The notes beneath the pieces were generated by a model. It saw only the letters and a list, made by a program, of their open reading frames with translations. It searched no databases and had not been told where the DNA came from. Positions 11,046-23,754 of a DNA stretch of 64,000 nt are shown piece by piece. This stretch comes from Henricia sp. BOLD:AAB3569. Taxonomy: Eukaryota > Echinodermata > Asteroidea > Spinulosida > Echinasteridae. Numbering within the stretch: the stretch's first letter is position 1; each line of letters starts with the position of its first letter. The stretch lies in contig JBBELK010000057.1 in NCBI GenBank assembly GCA_037783545.1, positions 992,001 through 1,056,000 of the forward strand, in the 5' to 3' direction. The translations under genes were made by a program, and so were the position numbers.

Positions 11046-12696
11046 TTTCGCATGCACACTTAGTATCCACTTGACCAGACAAAATTTTGATTGTTGTGTG
11101 GTGCAGTCGGCAGGTATGAAGTACAGAATCAATACGCCTTTCTTAATATTTATTAATAAACGGACCAAAGCGAGGCTATAGTTCCTCCGAAAAGTAAACA
11201 AACCATTCAACGCACGCACGATGCATGGTAGTCTTTCGGAAAGACTGCTTTTTTGCGCGCAATACACGATGTACATAGACTATTCATCATTGGCCGCCAG
11301 AGGGCGCACCTGAAATACAGTCGAAAAGACAGTCTTTCATATTCCGTATAAATCGCTCGCAAAATACCGAGCGAATTCCTGGCATACCTTTGTGTGACAC
11401 GTTGAAATGCGTGACGTCATCTAATTTCCATAATTCACAACAGCTCTGGTCTGTCTGGTACCCAGAGTACACACTGGACAGGACAGTGCATACAAATGTC
11501 GCTGCTTTTCCAGTCGCTGATCGATCGATCGATCAGCAGTCAGCAGGCAAACATGATATGAGGCAAACACGTTGTCCACGGACAAAGCTATCTTGCGCGT
11601 TGCACTCAGTGGCTCGCCTGTACCGTCGCGTCGTCCGGGCCTTACCGCTTGCCGGCCTGCGTTGCTCGTATACGGTCGGGTTAGACCCGTGAACGGGTCT
11701 ACGGTCGGGTGTGATGATTGGGCGGCCAGTGAAGACGAAGCATTTCGTTCCAAGTTGATAATCGAAAAGTTCAAAGGCTATCAAAGACTGGCATTTAGAG
11801 ATTTTCTTAGGGCATGTTCTGCTTGGTCACGATTTTTTTTCATCGCTTACGCATGGAGGAAGAAAACGACTGGGATTGTTTTCTTCTCCTCTATACTATA
11901 TGGCATGCTTTTCATATTATTGGCTTCGGTAAAAAAAAAAAGTGCTAAACGATTTCAGAGAAGTTATCCACTACTATTTTTCCCTAAAATGACTTGCAAG
12001 CATCAGTTAGTGTAGATATGATAGAAAAAAAACCGAAATTTAGGAGTGAATTAATCTGAGTGAAGAACCACCCACTTTCTTAAAAACTACTACTAGTAAT
12101 TTCACTCACTATCACATGCTTTGTACACAATGTTTGAAGTATTATAAATAGTCGGGCAGATTTTAAAAAACTTCAAAATGCCCTTATTAAATTTTTGTAA
12201 GCTTAATGTTGAAAGGAGTCTCTCAAAGCCACATGGTTTTACAAAAGTAATTGTACATTTTCTAAAGTCAAATATGACCCATTTGATTTTCATTTAGGCC
12301 AACAACAAATAAGGCAAATTTTTGTGACCCAAGGATCGACCTTTTACGGCCTATTTAAAACAATACTTTTTTTCTGATTCTTCGTGCATGTTTTTGTTTT
12401 TACAGCAAGCAGAATTGCAGAAAATTAATTAGAGCAACTTGCTTGCATAAGCCTCCGAAAATATACTGGAATAACGTTTAATGGAACAAATTTAAATTTG
12501 ATGTTTATTAGTTTACTAAATGTTTAAAATTTCACCCTTTTCAGTGCTCTGAGGAGAATGCTTTGAGAAGGCCCATTAATTTTGTGGATATGAAGCTGTT
12601 TTTACGAATTCCAGGGAACAACAGCATACTACTTTGTAGATAGGACAGCAGCCCTTGAAGGAAATTTGCACAGTTTGGTTAACTAAAAAAAAAATG
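11046..12696. other. Intergenic stretch with small palindromes
   Basis: No supported gene. It contains a (GATC)n-based palindrome at 11517-11536 and a hairpin AGACCCGT-GA-ACGGGTCT at 11684-11701. About 60 bp at 11126-11190 is repeated in reverse at 21429-21488 (sharing 'GGACCAAAGCGAGGCTATAG'). A 147-codon open frame at 11572-12015 has no recognisable domain and runs into AT-rich sequence. Confidence 0.4.
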
Positions 12697-13938
12697 GAAA
12701 TGTTTGTCAACATTGTCTGATTCATTAGTTCAATATTTGACTTCAAGTGCAGAAATAATTTGAATTTTTAGGTTGAATTCCATATCCGACCACTATAAAC
12801 CTCTTTATTTTATATTAAATGAAAAATAAACAATGCATGTTAGAACAAGTTTGATGATAAAAATGAGAAATAAAATTATGACATGTCTGATTTTAGGCCC
12901 CCAGCCTGGATTTCCATTGTTATAAAACCATGTAAAATTTAAGTTTAGTTGTAAAAACCCAAAACTAAGAAAGAAAATTTTTCATGATTTTTAAATTTTT
13001 TCCCACTGCTGTCCAACATTGTCCAAGGAAATGTTCGTCAACATTGTCTGATTCATTAGTTCAATATTTCACTTCAAGTGCAGAAATAATTACATTTTTT
13101 AGGTTGAATTCCATATCCGACCACTATAAACGCTTTATTTTATATTAAATGAAAAATAAACAATGCATGTTAGAACAAGTTTGATGATAAAAATGAGAAA
13201 TAAAATTATGACATGTCTGATTTTAGGCCCCCAGCCTGGATTTCCATTGTTATAAAACCATGTAAAATTTTAGTTTAGTTGTAAAAACCATGGTGTAAGA
13301 ACTAAGAAAGAAAATTTTTCATGATTTTTAAATTTTGTCCCACTGCTGTCCAACATTGTCCAAAGAAATGTTCGTCAACATTGTCTGATTCATTAGTTCA
13401 ATATTTCACTTCAAGTGCAGAAATAATTTGAATTTGTAGGTTGAATTCCATATCCGACCACTATAAACGTCTTTATTTTGTATTAAATAAAAAATAAACA
13501 ATGCATGTTAGAACAATTAAGTTTGATGATAAAAATGAGAAATACAATTCTGACATGTCTGATTTTGGGCACCCAGCCTGGATTTCCATTGCTATAAAAC
13601 CATGTAAAATTTTAGTTTGGTTGTAAAAACCATGGTGTGAAAAATAATAAAGAAATTTTCATGATTTTTAAATTTTTCCCACTTCTGTCCAACATTTTCC
13701 AAAGAAATGTTCGTCAACATTGTCTGATTCATTAGTTCAATATTTCACTTCAAGTGCAGAAGTAATTTGAATTTTTAGGTTGAATGCCATATCCGACCAG
13801 TATAAACGTCTTTATTTCGTATTAAATGAAAAATAAGCAATGCATGTTAGAACAAGTTTGATGATAAAAATGAGAAATAAAATGATGACATGTCTGATTT
13901 TGGGCACCCAGCCTGGATTTCCATTGCTATAAAACCAT
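12697..13938. repeat. Tandem repeat, ~331-339 bp unit, 3.7 copies
   Basis: Units begin at about 12697, 13028, 13365 and 13704, each with 'GAAATGTTxGTCAACATTGT', 'CATATCCGACCA' and 'CCAGCCTGGATTTCCATTG'. The last copy stops after about 235 bp. Copies differ by only a few percent, so the expansion is fairly recent. No coding potential. Confidence 0.9.
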
Positions 13939-13952
13939 GCACCACGGTCACT

Positions 13953-13983
13953 GCACGAAAATGGCCCGATATCATTTTCGTGC
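13953..13983. repeat. Perfect 11-bp hairpin at the end of the tandem array
   Basis: GCACGAAAATG and CATTTTCGTGC are separated by a 9-base loop, directly where the tandem array breaks off. Outer sequences ('CACGGTCACTGCAC' and 'CACGGTGAATCACTGCAC') look duplicated. Confidence 0.7.
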
Positions 13984-14159
13984 GGCACGGTGAATCACTG
14001 CACACGTACAAATGTACACGGCAAGTTACCATCCCACATGACCTAGTTATGGAGGCATCGCTTTCTCTTCTACGCAGGCGCCCATAATTTTTGACCTTGC
14101 TGTTTAATTATTTATGTGCTTCCATAAAGGTTATCGAACTTTTTTCTTACGGAGTAATC

Positions 14160-14247
14160 AAGACCGAGTTTTCGAGTTCACGTTGTAAGTGTAGGTACGC
14201 CCTCTGGCGGCTAAAATGAACAATGTGGGGATCGCGAACTCGGTCTT
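14160..14247. mobile_element. Short MITE with AAGACCGAGTT ends, copy 1
   Basis: An 88-bp unit bounded by AAGACCGAGTT and AACTCGGTCTT, with 'CGCCCTCTGGCGG' inside. A second member is at 48092-48220. Confidence 0.65.
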
Positions 14248-14262
14248 GCATCAAGACTAGAT

Positions 14263-16963
14263 CAGTCCGGGAAAACTCCGAATAAGGAAACGTTTCCGAA
14301 TAAGGAAACGTTTCCGAATAAGGAAACTTCCGGTGTAAAATGTGCATGGCGATATTGCACAAAGAAACATCCTGAAACTTACCGATTAGAGTTTGTTTGG
14401 GAGTTGTGTTGCCATGCCCAGTGGTAAGTTTGATGATGGATCAAGTGGAAAGGTGGTGTCCTGGGGTTCGTGGTGTGCATGGGGCCGGGTGGGGTGGGGT
14501 TAGAGGGTTTGGGATATGGGGGTTTAGGGGTGTGGTTTACATGCAGGGGAGGGTGAGGCGGCTTTAGTGATCGTTATGCACCTTAATCACTTGTTTCACC
14601 CAGGATTTCCGGGCTAACCCAAAGAAGAGGCGATTGTCACTTTTCACGTGACAAAAACCCCACCCCTGGGGCAAAAGTTAGGTGAAAAAAATCCCCACCC
14701 ACGGGTGTAAAATGCGCGTCTAGCTCTTAGATCGTGAGAGGCACAGACATGATTACTTTAGTGGGCCAAACTCTCCACCCTAGCTGGGGCATGAAAAACG
14801 TGACCAAATCCCCATCGAAGGGGTGGAGCAGCACACGTTGGAGGAACAATTTAAAGGTGCATTAATACATTTTAGAAATAAATATTTCCAGGCAATATGA
14901 CTTTAACATTTAAAAAATGTAAACTAAAAGCAAAACATGAATTTTTTATTTTATATTTAAAATAACTTTTATTTCACACTGTTTTCTGATTAAATATCAC
15001 TATACAGCTCTTGATTATACATTTAATATTGTATTACTTTTTAATTTAGCCTGTCTCCTTGTTTGTAAACTATTAATGTAGAAACATTTAATAACAACTG
15101 CAATGTAAACATGGTAAAGTGGTGTAATTGGTGTGTTTTTTTCTGTCGGAGTGGGTTCGTATTTCTTTTATTTTTCAGCACCTACAATTGAAACAAGTGA
15201 AACACAATTATTGTACTATACTGTTCACTTTGATTGTTAATTAAGCGGTCTTAAACATGTCGGAAAAAGAAGAGAAATAAATTATCAACTTTCAACTGCA
15301 GTTATAATTAAAACAACACTTTACACCGATTGATTGTGGTGTATTACTGTAAAACGAAAACTTAAAAGACCCTATATATAGCCCCTTCATCCAGATCACA
15401 ATATTTATTTCTGTTCATTATCTTTCAACCTTTTAACTTAGAACATCTTCCAACTAGTATGATGATGTTCGGGGGAAAATGTTCTATCGTGTATATATGG
15501 GAATTTAAATATCTGCGAACAAGGTTGAACATGTTGGACGCGGATGTTCGAGAACATGTTAATGGAGCTCTATTAAAACCAACCCGATTAGGCCCTATAC
15601 AGAATTGGCTCACATCATGACATGGTATTGCAGGTCGCCAGAAAATCCACAAAACATTCATGAACAATCTCTGGGCCTTCTAAAGTTACATTGAACAAGT
15701 GTGAACATCGTCATACAAATGTTGAATGGAGTTCTTGAACAAAAGTATGATCGTGTAAATTGGGCTTTACTTAAGGAGCGCTCAGCAAAATGTATTTCGT
15801 TTTAACCAAACAACCATGTTAACATGCCTCCCCAAAATACTACAACAAATATAAAACGGTAAATTTACAATCTCCAATTTGGATACGGATGCAAAAATGT
15901 TGGTTTAGTTTCTGCACTGCCTTATGGAATCAGAAAAATCAGTTTACAAGACATCGGTGTTTTTTTTACGATATTGCAAAAGTTCAGAATGATAATTAAC
16001 AAGACAAATATGACAGTAATTGATGATCATGTGGTATCAAAATCTCGCAACCCATGGACAAAATTGGTGGATCAAAAATGTGATCTGGTCATCACGCTCC
16101 TTAAATAAATGAGCCACTACTACTAAGTGAGGTGAAATCATTTCCCCGAAGCATTTTAATAGTTTTACATCACTCGATCCCGCCATGATGATGATGTACA
16201 TGCACTACATGATACATGACATGTACTTTTTTGGGCAGCTATAGCTCTTGAGGGTCCTCGTACTGGCCCATTCATAGCGCATTATCCCATAGCAAGTCCA
16301 ACGATTACTATAGGCGTCGTGATATTCATGCTTTTCTTGTGTCTGCGCCTTTTTTCCCTCTTTCTCAGCTCTTTCAGCATATCGAGTCTATTATTTGACA
16401 TGTTTGTGCTTCCTCTAAAATCACGATTCGAAGTTCCCGCGTTTCTAAGTATTTCGCGCAATTGGTAGCCACGTCACTACTTATAAAATAATACTTTTTA
16501 AAATATTCATTTAGTGCTAATTTTTCTATCCAATTAAAAAACTAATAACATTTATTTTATTATCTAATTTATTTTATAATTATCCTAGTGTCATTTCAAA
16601 ATATTATTTATAAAAAAAATTTGCACAAAATTACTAACACTGATCGAGGGTAGTCAAGATGGAGTCGCTATTTGCAGTCCTCGAAAAGTGCGGAGTGTTG
16701 ATTTTCAAATGGCATTTACAAGAAAACGCACAGATAGGTTTTTGAATTGCACAGATAGAAACTTGGGTAAGGAACTGTTGAACACATTTGTATAGTTTTC
16801 ACTATTCCAAACTTGCCTTTTTCGATTCCCTTTTGGGAGTTAAACGCAAGAGTTTCCGAATACGGAAACTCTAAGGTTTCCTTATTCGGAAACGTTTCCT
16901 TATTCGGAAACTCAAGGTTTCCTTATTCGGAAACGTTTCCTTATTCGGAGTTTTCCCGGACTG
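14263..16963. mobile_element. 2.7-kb inverted-repeat DNA element with iterated termini and AGAT target duplication
   Basis: The left end begins CAGTCCGGGAAAACTCCG followed by iterated 'AATAAGGAAACGTTTCCG' modules (14263-14335). The right end is the complement, with more modules (about 16850-16963). AGAT flanks both sides (14259-14262 and 16964-16967), consistent with a 4-bp target duplication. The inside is AT-rich and has no transposase-like frame. Superfamily uncertain; several superfamilies leave 4-bp duplications. Confidence 0.7.
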
Positions 16964-18123
16964 AGATGCATGGCAGCTATCGACGTCAACGCAAGGGACC
17001 TTGGCTTAGCCTCAAGTTTCGTCGATTCATGGTCGACTCCAGGATTATATCAAAAGACAGACAGTTTGCAAAGAATGCAGGTACTTCTCAGCGGCGTAGG
17101 TGCAAGATTTGAAAGGTAGGAATGCTGTAAAATGATGGTGTTTACATCCGCATAACCTGATGAAATATCGTAACGAACGACATGTTTGCATATGCCTACA
17201 CTACACCATGTACACAGTACATGCAGATTCACTCGTCATGCTCGTGTCGTGCCTTCGTGGTAAAATTGTACTGAAATGCCTGCACTACATTTTCCTTTAT
17301 TACGGCATATTAAAATCAACCACCGAAACGTGAAATTCTGTTAAGAAATCGTACTATTAGCATGGAAATGTTAACAAATTTCTGAAAGAATTGGGAAGTT
17401 GAGTGCATACTGTGCAAAACATGAAACATTTTTATGATCAACTTCCCAAATCTTGTCCTCCATATGTTTTTGTTGGGGGGAGGGGGCGGGAGGGGGCGGG
17501 AGGGGGCGGGAGGGGGGGGGGGGGGGGGAATAGCCATGTGGGGAAACGCACGTAGCTGCTAGCAGAAAAACATGGGCTCTATTATTCACACTTTCAATCT
17601 GGAGGACAAATACTAGGGTAAATTCGGTCAGGAAACTTGATTTTAGCAATGAAAACACTTTAATTATGTCATGCTCCATTGCATTATAACAATTTCTTTC
17701 TCTTTCGTGTTTCTACTCCTCAGACACACAAATTAGCAGAGTTGCAATAAAGTACGGCATGGAAGATGGAATCTCTGTCGGCAAAGTATTTCTGCGAGGT
17801 AAAATTTGTTGTAATTTAGGGTCTTTTTTTCAACCAAAAATTCCAATGTCACATTTAAGGTAGCAGTCAATCCACCCATGCTGGCACACACAAACCCCGG
17901 GCACAAACCCATGTTGAGTATTTACTAGTACATGTATTTACTTTTGCAGTCTCTATACTAGGGGAACAGTGACACAAATTATTAATACAAGAATAGATCC
18001 ACCTTTATAAGAAGCTGTTCATGCTGATATTACACAAATCCTGCAGTTAAAACAGGGCACTTTTGCAGTGCAGCTGTGTGCATACAACTCGTTCCTGCTT
18101 GATACAGTGTAGTAGAGACCTAG
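16964..18123. other. Intergenic stretch with a G-rich tract
   Basis: No supported gene. 17476-17528 is a G-rich run of GGGAGGGGGC-type repeats ending in poly-G. Short proline-rich frames across its complement are low-complexity artefacts. Confidence 0.5.
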
Positions 18124-18374
18124 CTGGGGCCAATTTCATAAAGCAATTAAGCAAAAAAATTTGCTTACCGGTAATCAAAAATTTGTTTGCTTTATAAAAA
18201 TGAGTCAATAGTCGAAATTGCATGTCAACTTGTGTTTTTCACAAGAATATCTGCTATTCTTGCTAAAAACACAAGTTGACGTACAATTTTGAATATTACC
18301 CCATTTTTCTAAAGCAAACAAATTTTTGATTAAGCGATTTTTTTTGCTTAACTGCTTTATGAAATTGGCCCCAG
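18124..18374. mobile_element. Palindromic MITE (CTGGGGCCAATTTCATAAAGC ends)
   Basis: A 251-bp element. The left end CTGGGGCCAATTTCATAAAG is mirrored by CTTTATGAAATTGGCCCCAG at the right. The arms contain 'AAGCAAACAAATTTTTGATT' and its complement, and the centre contains 'ACACAAGTTGACGTACAATT' mirrored. MITEs with such ends are widespread in echinoderm and lancelet genomes (from memory). Confidence 0.8.
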
Positions 18375-19164
18375 GAGGACAAGGCTGTGTCCTTAATGTG
18401 CATTTGATGAGCCATGGGGGAAATGAATTTAGTAATTACAATTAAATGCCGTTTTAGGCAAATTCCTAACAAAAGCGATTCCTTTGTTTTTTTTTCAGAA
18501 AATTAGGAATAAGATTGACCTCATCTACACAGGATTCTCATCAGTCTGTATACTTCTTGACTACTTGCGGCTTCTCCCGACAGAAGAGTGTGCAATCCTT
18601 TGTCTCCACGCTTTGGTCTTCTTTAAGTAAAATGTCCTGTTGCTACTTCGTGTCTGCATGGGGCTTCCATATTTGATAAATGATGATAAAATTACAGCTA
18701 CACAAGACTTTTTTCCCAAATGCCCTGCACTGAGCTAGCTGTATGGACTTTGTGACTTATATTAATTGCAAAGGACAACCACACACAAAACTGTGTTAAA
18801 GCCTTGCTTGACACACGTACATTCTATTTTGAGCATGTGATCAGCTACATGTAAGTACATGTACACTCCATGGTGTATTCACATAACATGGAGGCCTACT
18901 TGGCAGATGAACATGCAACTACGACAGTTATTTGATAATCATGAATGAACCTCCACTGTACATGTATTTAACATTTTTGTTGAAATTGAGCAAACTGTCC
19001 AAGGAGTGAATACATGTAGACACACTTTGTGCGCTCTTATGAAAGCTCCACTGTAAAAGTGCCCAATTTCACGGTGCTGCTTGGCTTACTGATGTCATGA
19101 GATTAGCTAGTGGATTTTGAAAGTTAATTTTTCTGAGCTATGAAGGTACATGTATATTCCTGCC
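18375..19164. other. Intergenic stretch without a supported gene
   Basis: AT-rich non-coding sequence with several TACATGTA motifs. No terminal repeats or open frames worth reporting were seen. Confidence 0.4.
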
Positions 19165-19303
19165 TAAAGGCACAGGCCCGTCAGCAATGCGTGCGCGCCA
19201 AATTCGTGCCACGAAATACGCAGCTCCATAGCAAAGGCACGGAGCTGCGTATTTTGTGGCACGAATTTGGTGCGCGCGCATTGCTGACGAGCCTGTGCCT
19301 TTA
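19165..19303. mobile_element. 139-bp near-perfect hairpin MITE
   Basis: Arms of about 62 bp run from TAAAGGCACAGGC through 'GCGCGCCAAATTCGTG' to 'ACGCAGCTCC', then a 13-base loop and the near-exact complement ending GCCTGTGCCTTTA. Only a few mismatches separate the arms. Confidence 0.85.
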
Positions 19304-20613
19304 AGCTTAAACAGCACCCATGGGGTCAAAGACTTGCGACGCGTCGCAAGTATACCAAATCCATTGCATCTCGCAACAGGTTCAGCGAGTTGCGATGGGT
19401 GTGGCTATATCTGCGACGCGTCACAAATCTTTGTGATATCGACCCCTGCTCCTGTATAGACAAGTGTACATGTGAACATAATTTGACAGTTCGACTTTAG
19501 TTTGAGTCCACTGAGCATGCATGCCTCTGACTACACAAAATAAATGCTACTTTACAATTGAACTCTGACCTCCAAGTTTGTTTATTCTTTACAATTTACA
19601 TGTATAGACTCTAGTCATCACTCATCAGTGCTTGGGACAATTATTTTTTGTGGAAAGACTGACATTAGCAACTAAGACAGCAAGCTGTATACTAATAATA
19701 ACGTCAATTAATCTGCTTATCACAAGAAAATTTTCAGGCCCTATCTTTCAATTATTGCTTTCCTTCATTAGGTTTAAAGACACGATTAATTGGTAAACTT
19801 TTAAAATGGTACGCACAGCATTACAGAACTAAAGGTGCCTTTTAAAATCGCACTCATCCATAAATCAAAAACCTTCAAAATACATGCTGCTTTGATGCAT
19901 GATTTTTTTTAATGGTAGGCCTAGGCCTAAATAATTCATTTGCAAATTGTCAAAAAAAAACTGTAGTTGGCAATTTCTCGCACAAAGGTACCTGAAAGAA
20001 TTGAGAAGTTGATCATGGCTTCAGACCTTGTGTGCAAAACAAGTACAGGCTGAACAAAATCTTAAATGTTTTCTACTTGAAATTTAATCCATCAAATCTG
20101 CACATTCCAATGCTAGATGGGTCATTTTAAAGAAAATAAATTCTGATCAACTTCTCGACTCTCACCAATGGTACCATTTTTATATGAAAAAGAAGAGAAT
20201 TTACAAGTCAGACTTCTTCTACTGCCTCATAAATTATACGAATACGAGATCGGCTGAAAAATGGCAAAGATTTGTTCAAATATGAATCGTAATTTCTTCC
20301 TGCCAAATTTTTGTTTTTCAATCAGATATGCACTTACTGACGGCTAACATTAGTTAATTAGTAATTTTTCAACTTATCGTGATGTCCGACTTGTAAATTC
20401 TTACCCGTAATAAATCAACAGACATGACAGAGGGAGGAAAAAGATTCATCGTCGCTGCATGGCCCAATTTCCGGACACGGTTCAAAAATTTTTTTTTAAA
20501 ATGTCCTTCGAAGATCTGTCCTTCGTCTCTCCTAATTTTGATGTGCCCCTGCTTCCGTCGGTCATTATCACTCAGAAATCTACAAAAGCAAACCTAAAAA
20601 GGTCCAAACGACG
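19304..20613. other. Intergenic stretch without a supported gene
   Basis: No gene or clear repeat boundary seen. The sequence 'GACGCGTCGCAAG / CGACGCGTCACAA' near 19339-19425 is a small inverted motif. Confidence 0.35.
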
Positions 20614-21341
20614 TAGCTAAGATAATCTCAGCTCTTTTTTTATCATTTTTCATTGGGATGTGGTCTTTTCACGTGTAGAGCTGAGAAAAGTTATGAACAT
20701 GAACCCGCCATCGCAAAAACAGGACAAAACAAATGTGTCATTTTCTCACCGTGACACACTAATTCCCCCTAAAACTCACCCAAACCTTGCCAGGCATAAC
20801 CACTACGCAGGTCCTTGAGGGAAATAACCAGCCACGATGATTATTTTGCCAACAATTCCAGCAAAACAAATCGGTATGCTCACAGCCTAACCGTTTTTGT
20901 CTTGTTCAAAAACAACCAAGTGTCTAGTCTGTGTACAAAGGAATACCAATGCTCATTGGTTACCTTACGTCCAGACGTTAAGGTCAAGTCTGGTAACCAA
21001 TGCGCATTGGTATTCCTTTGTACACAGACTAGGCAGATAGACTTTTTAAACACAACATGACAACGGTTAGGCTGTGAGCATACCGGTTTGTTTTGCTGGA
21101 ATTGTTGGCAAAATAATCATCGTGGCTGGTTATTTCCATCAAGGACCTGCGTAGTGGTTATGCCTGGCAAGGTTTGGGTGAGTTTTAGGGGGAATTAGTG
21201 TGTCACGGTGAGAAAATGACATTTGTTTTGTCCTGTTTTTGCGATGCCGGGTTCATGTTCATAACTTCTCTCAGCTCTACACGTGAAAAGACCACATCCC
21301 AATGAAAAATGATAAAAAAAGAGCTGAGATTATCTTAGCTA
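20614..21341. mobile_element. 728-bp foldback element with 9-bp target duplication
   Basis: A near-perfect palindrome: TAGCTAAGATAATCTCAGCTC at the left, its complement at the right, and arms of about 350 bp matching throughout. CAAACGACG occurs directly outside both ends (20605-20613 and 21342-21350). A 9-bp duplication is typical of Mutator-like transposons, so a MULE-derived foldback is the best guess. No transposase. The arms are hardly diverged, which points to recent activity or gene conversion. Confidence 0.9.
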
Positions 21342-21604
21342 CAAACGACGAACGTTTTACGCTGTCAACTTGGAGCACATCGGTACGTTCGTAGGCTTAT
21401 CGCACGCATACAATCCGGCACTGAAATGAGTGGAACTATAGCCTCGCTTTGGTCCGTCATGAATAAATATTAAGAAAGGCGTATACCATGTTCACAGTAT
21501 AGGAGAGAACGGCATAAGGCAACCAGACTGTTGCTTGCTAGGTAATAGCGTGTCCCACGTAGCAACAACAACGTATTATGCGACTTTTTAACTTCACTTT
21601 TATT

Positions 21605-21770
21605 TGACAGAAAAGAATGCGGGGCGTCAGCCATTATGCAAATGTTAGTCGCAAAAGGCTAATTGCGAAGCTCTGGCGCTCATGAATATCAATTATGATC
21701 CTTGATCCATTTGGACTTGAGGGTCTTTCTATAAATTAGGGGTCAATTTTTGTGTGTCTCCTTTTACATC
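21605..21770 (+). repeat. Dispersed repeat, copy 1 (related to 23345-23480)
   Basis: It shares 'AGAATGCGGGGCGTCAGCCA', 'CATTATGCAAATG' and then 'ACTTGAGGGTCTTTCTATAA' with 23345-23480. The tail phrase 'ATTAGGGGTCAATTTTTGTG' also resembles parts of 5900. Confidence 0.65.
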
Positions 21771-22681
21771 TGACATCTTGTCTTTGTAAATTCAGTACAC
21801 ATTGAAAAAAAAAACTTTCCATCTCAAAGAGTGAGTTATTATTATTATTATTTATTCGACCACAACAAAGTACATATATTATACAAAACAATTTTGAAAC
21901 AGAGTACATAAATAACGATCGAAACACATGAACTCCTTGTGGAAAAACAAGCAATGAGGGCATGACATAGCCTTAATATCATAAAGTTCCCCTAAAAAAA
22001 AAAAAAAAAAAAAAGGCACACAAAAACAATCATTATGCGGGTCTTCAGACAAAAGTTTCAGACAAAAGGAACGTTCCGGGAAAACTCGGAACAACCACAT
22101 CCCTGCTTTAATGACTCTGATGAATAATCTTACAATGTTTGCTGTTCATGGAAGTAATTCTTGACAATACCTAGAAATGAGTTGAGTGGGACAAGTAGGC
22201 CCTACTGCGGAATCCCGGATATGAACAGGTAAGTGGTTCCACATATATATGTAGTACAGTTCATAAAACAAAAATGTTTGAAAGCCATTTTAGTGATTCT
22301 TGTTTGAAAAATAACATGTCAGGTGTAACGGGGACAATATCACACTTTGGGACCACTAATTTATGGAAAGACCCTTGACTCACATGTGTAATTCCATACG
22401 AAATAACATTTCCGCGGGGGCTCGCGTTGTCCCGCGAGGACGTGCGGTGGTGATCGGGAACTTGCGGTAACCCTTGATATGATGGCTAGTGGTTATCTGA
22501 AAGGACTCGTGGTGATCTGAAAGGACGCGTACTGTTCCGGGAGTGCTCTTGGTGGTTTGTCGAGACAACTTACGAGAACTCATGGCGTAATGAGAGCGAT
22601 GATGACAAACGACCATTTTGGATGACTTGTGAAGTTGCGGTTACATGCACAGGAACTATAATGAACCGTGGCGGCCTTTTA
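21771..22681. other. Intergenic stretch without a supported gene
   Basis: It contains a poly-A run at 21994-22014 and a short ATT repeat near 21840. Open frames such as 22380-22616 (minus) show no domain. Confidence 0.35.
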
Positions 22682-22862
22682 GACCGGCAGCCCGAGGGTT
22701 TTGGTTAAACGAACGAGGTACCCACAACCGAGGGCAGGAACATTTAGGAAGTTACCTAGTATTTGCAGATCTGGGCGTCTGCCTCTGCTGCGTTTGACCC
22801 CTGGGGACCCCCAAAAATTGCGCTGGATCAAACATTCGAGGTACCACATGAGACTAAGTTTA
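22682..22862 (+). repeat. Dispersed repeat, inverted partner of 33561-33738
   Basis: It begins GACCGGCAGCCCGAGGGTTT and contains 'CAACCGAGGGCAGGAACATT' and 'CTGCGTTTGACCCCTGGGG'. The complement of the same phrases is at 33561-33738. Differences are scattered substitutions and small indels. Confidence 0.8.
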
Positions 22863-23250
22863 GATGAAAGAGCACATCACCCAGAGGACGGAATGGCCCT
22901 TGCCAGACGAATTTTCTGCTGCAAAAGTCCCGCCAGACGCCCGCCAAAATCTCATTCCATAAAATAAATGCAACATACAACGGCCTTCGGTAAACGCGTC
23001 TATTTGTTTTGAACGGGTAGCTTTGGACAGACTGCTGTTCTGTGTTTCATCCGGTGAAAATCTGGGAGTGCCGTAAACAGAGATAGGCCTACATGCTGTG
23101 CGTTTATTGCGGCGCGGACTAGCTGCAAATTAAAGTAAATAAATTCTGTGCTAGGCACATTTCTGTGTAATTCTGTGATTTTCAGTGTGGCCTCATTTCC
23201 CTCCACATGGCTTTTTTTCCTTCTTTAAAGAGACGCGCTTCAAGGCTAAG

Positions 23251-23566
23251 TGTGAATCCACCCAATATAAACCCCGCCGATTTACGATTTACCTTGGCGA
23301 TTTACCGGCCAAAAACCGGATTATTACCAAACCATCGGATGCAGCAACAAAAGAATGCAGGGCGCCAGGCATTATGCAAATGATCCTTGTGCCTGCAGAT
23401 TATCTCATTATGGATCACCAATTTGACTTGAGGGTCTTTCTATAAATTAGGGGTCAATTTTTTGTGTCTCCCGTGAATCCACCCAATATGAACCCCGCCG
23501 ATTTACGATTTACCTTGGCCGGCCAAAAACCGGATTATTACCAAACCATCGAATGCAGCAAAATTT
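23251..23566 (+). repeat. Duplicated segment split by a dispersed repeat
   Basis: 23251-23347 and 23473-23566 are near-identical ('GTGAATCCACCCAATATxAA', 'GCCGATTTACGATTTACCTT', 'CCAAAAACCGGATTATTACC'). Between them lies 23345-23480, the second copy of the repeat seen at 21605-21770. The structure suggests a target segment duplicated around an insertion. Confidence 0.65.
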
Positions 23567-23754
23567 AACAAACAATTTTGATTCGTCCCGGTTCATGTAC
23601 GGTCAGACCGGCCCGAAGTTTCAGCGCAAACCTTTCCGGTTATGTGGGCCGATAGGCCGGTAAATCGCAAAGGTGTGCGCCGGGCTCTAAAAGCGGGGAA
23701 ATTTGACGCGCGTCACCTCGACAAAATGCTACACGCAGAGAATTTGGTATGATC

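Noticed and set aside
11572-12015. 147-codon plus-strand frame
   Set aside because: No domain, compositional shift part-way and poly-A coding region; looks like chance.
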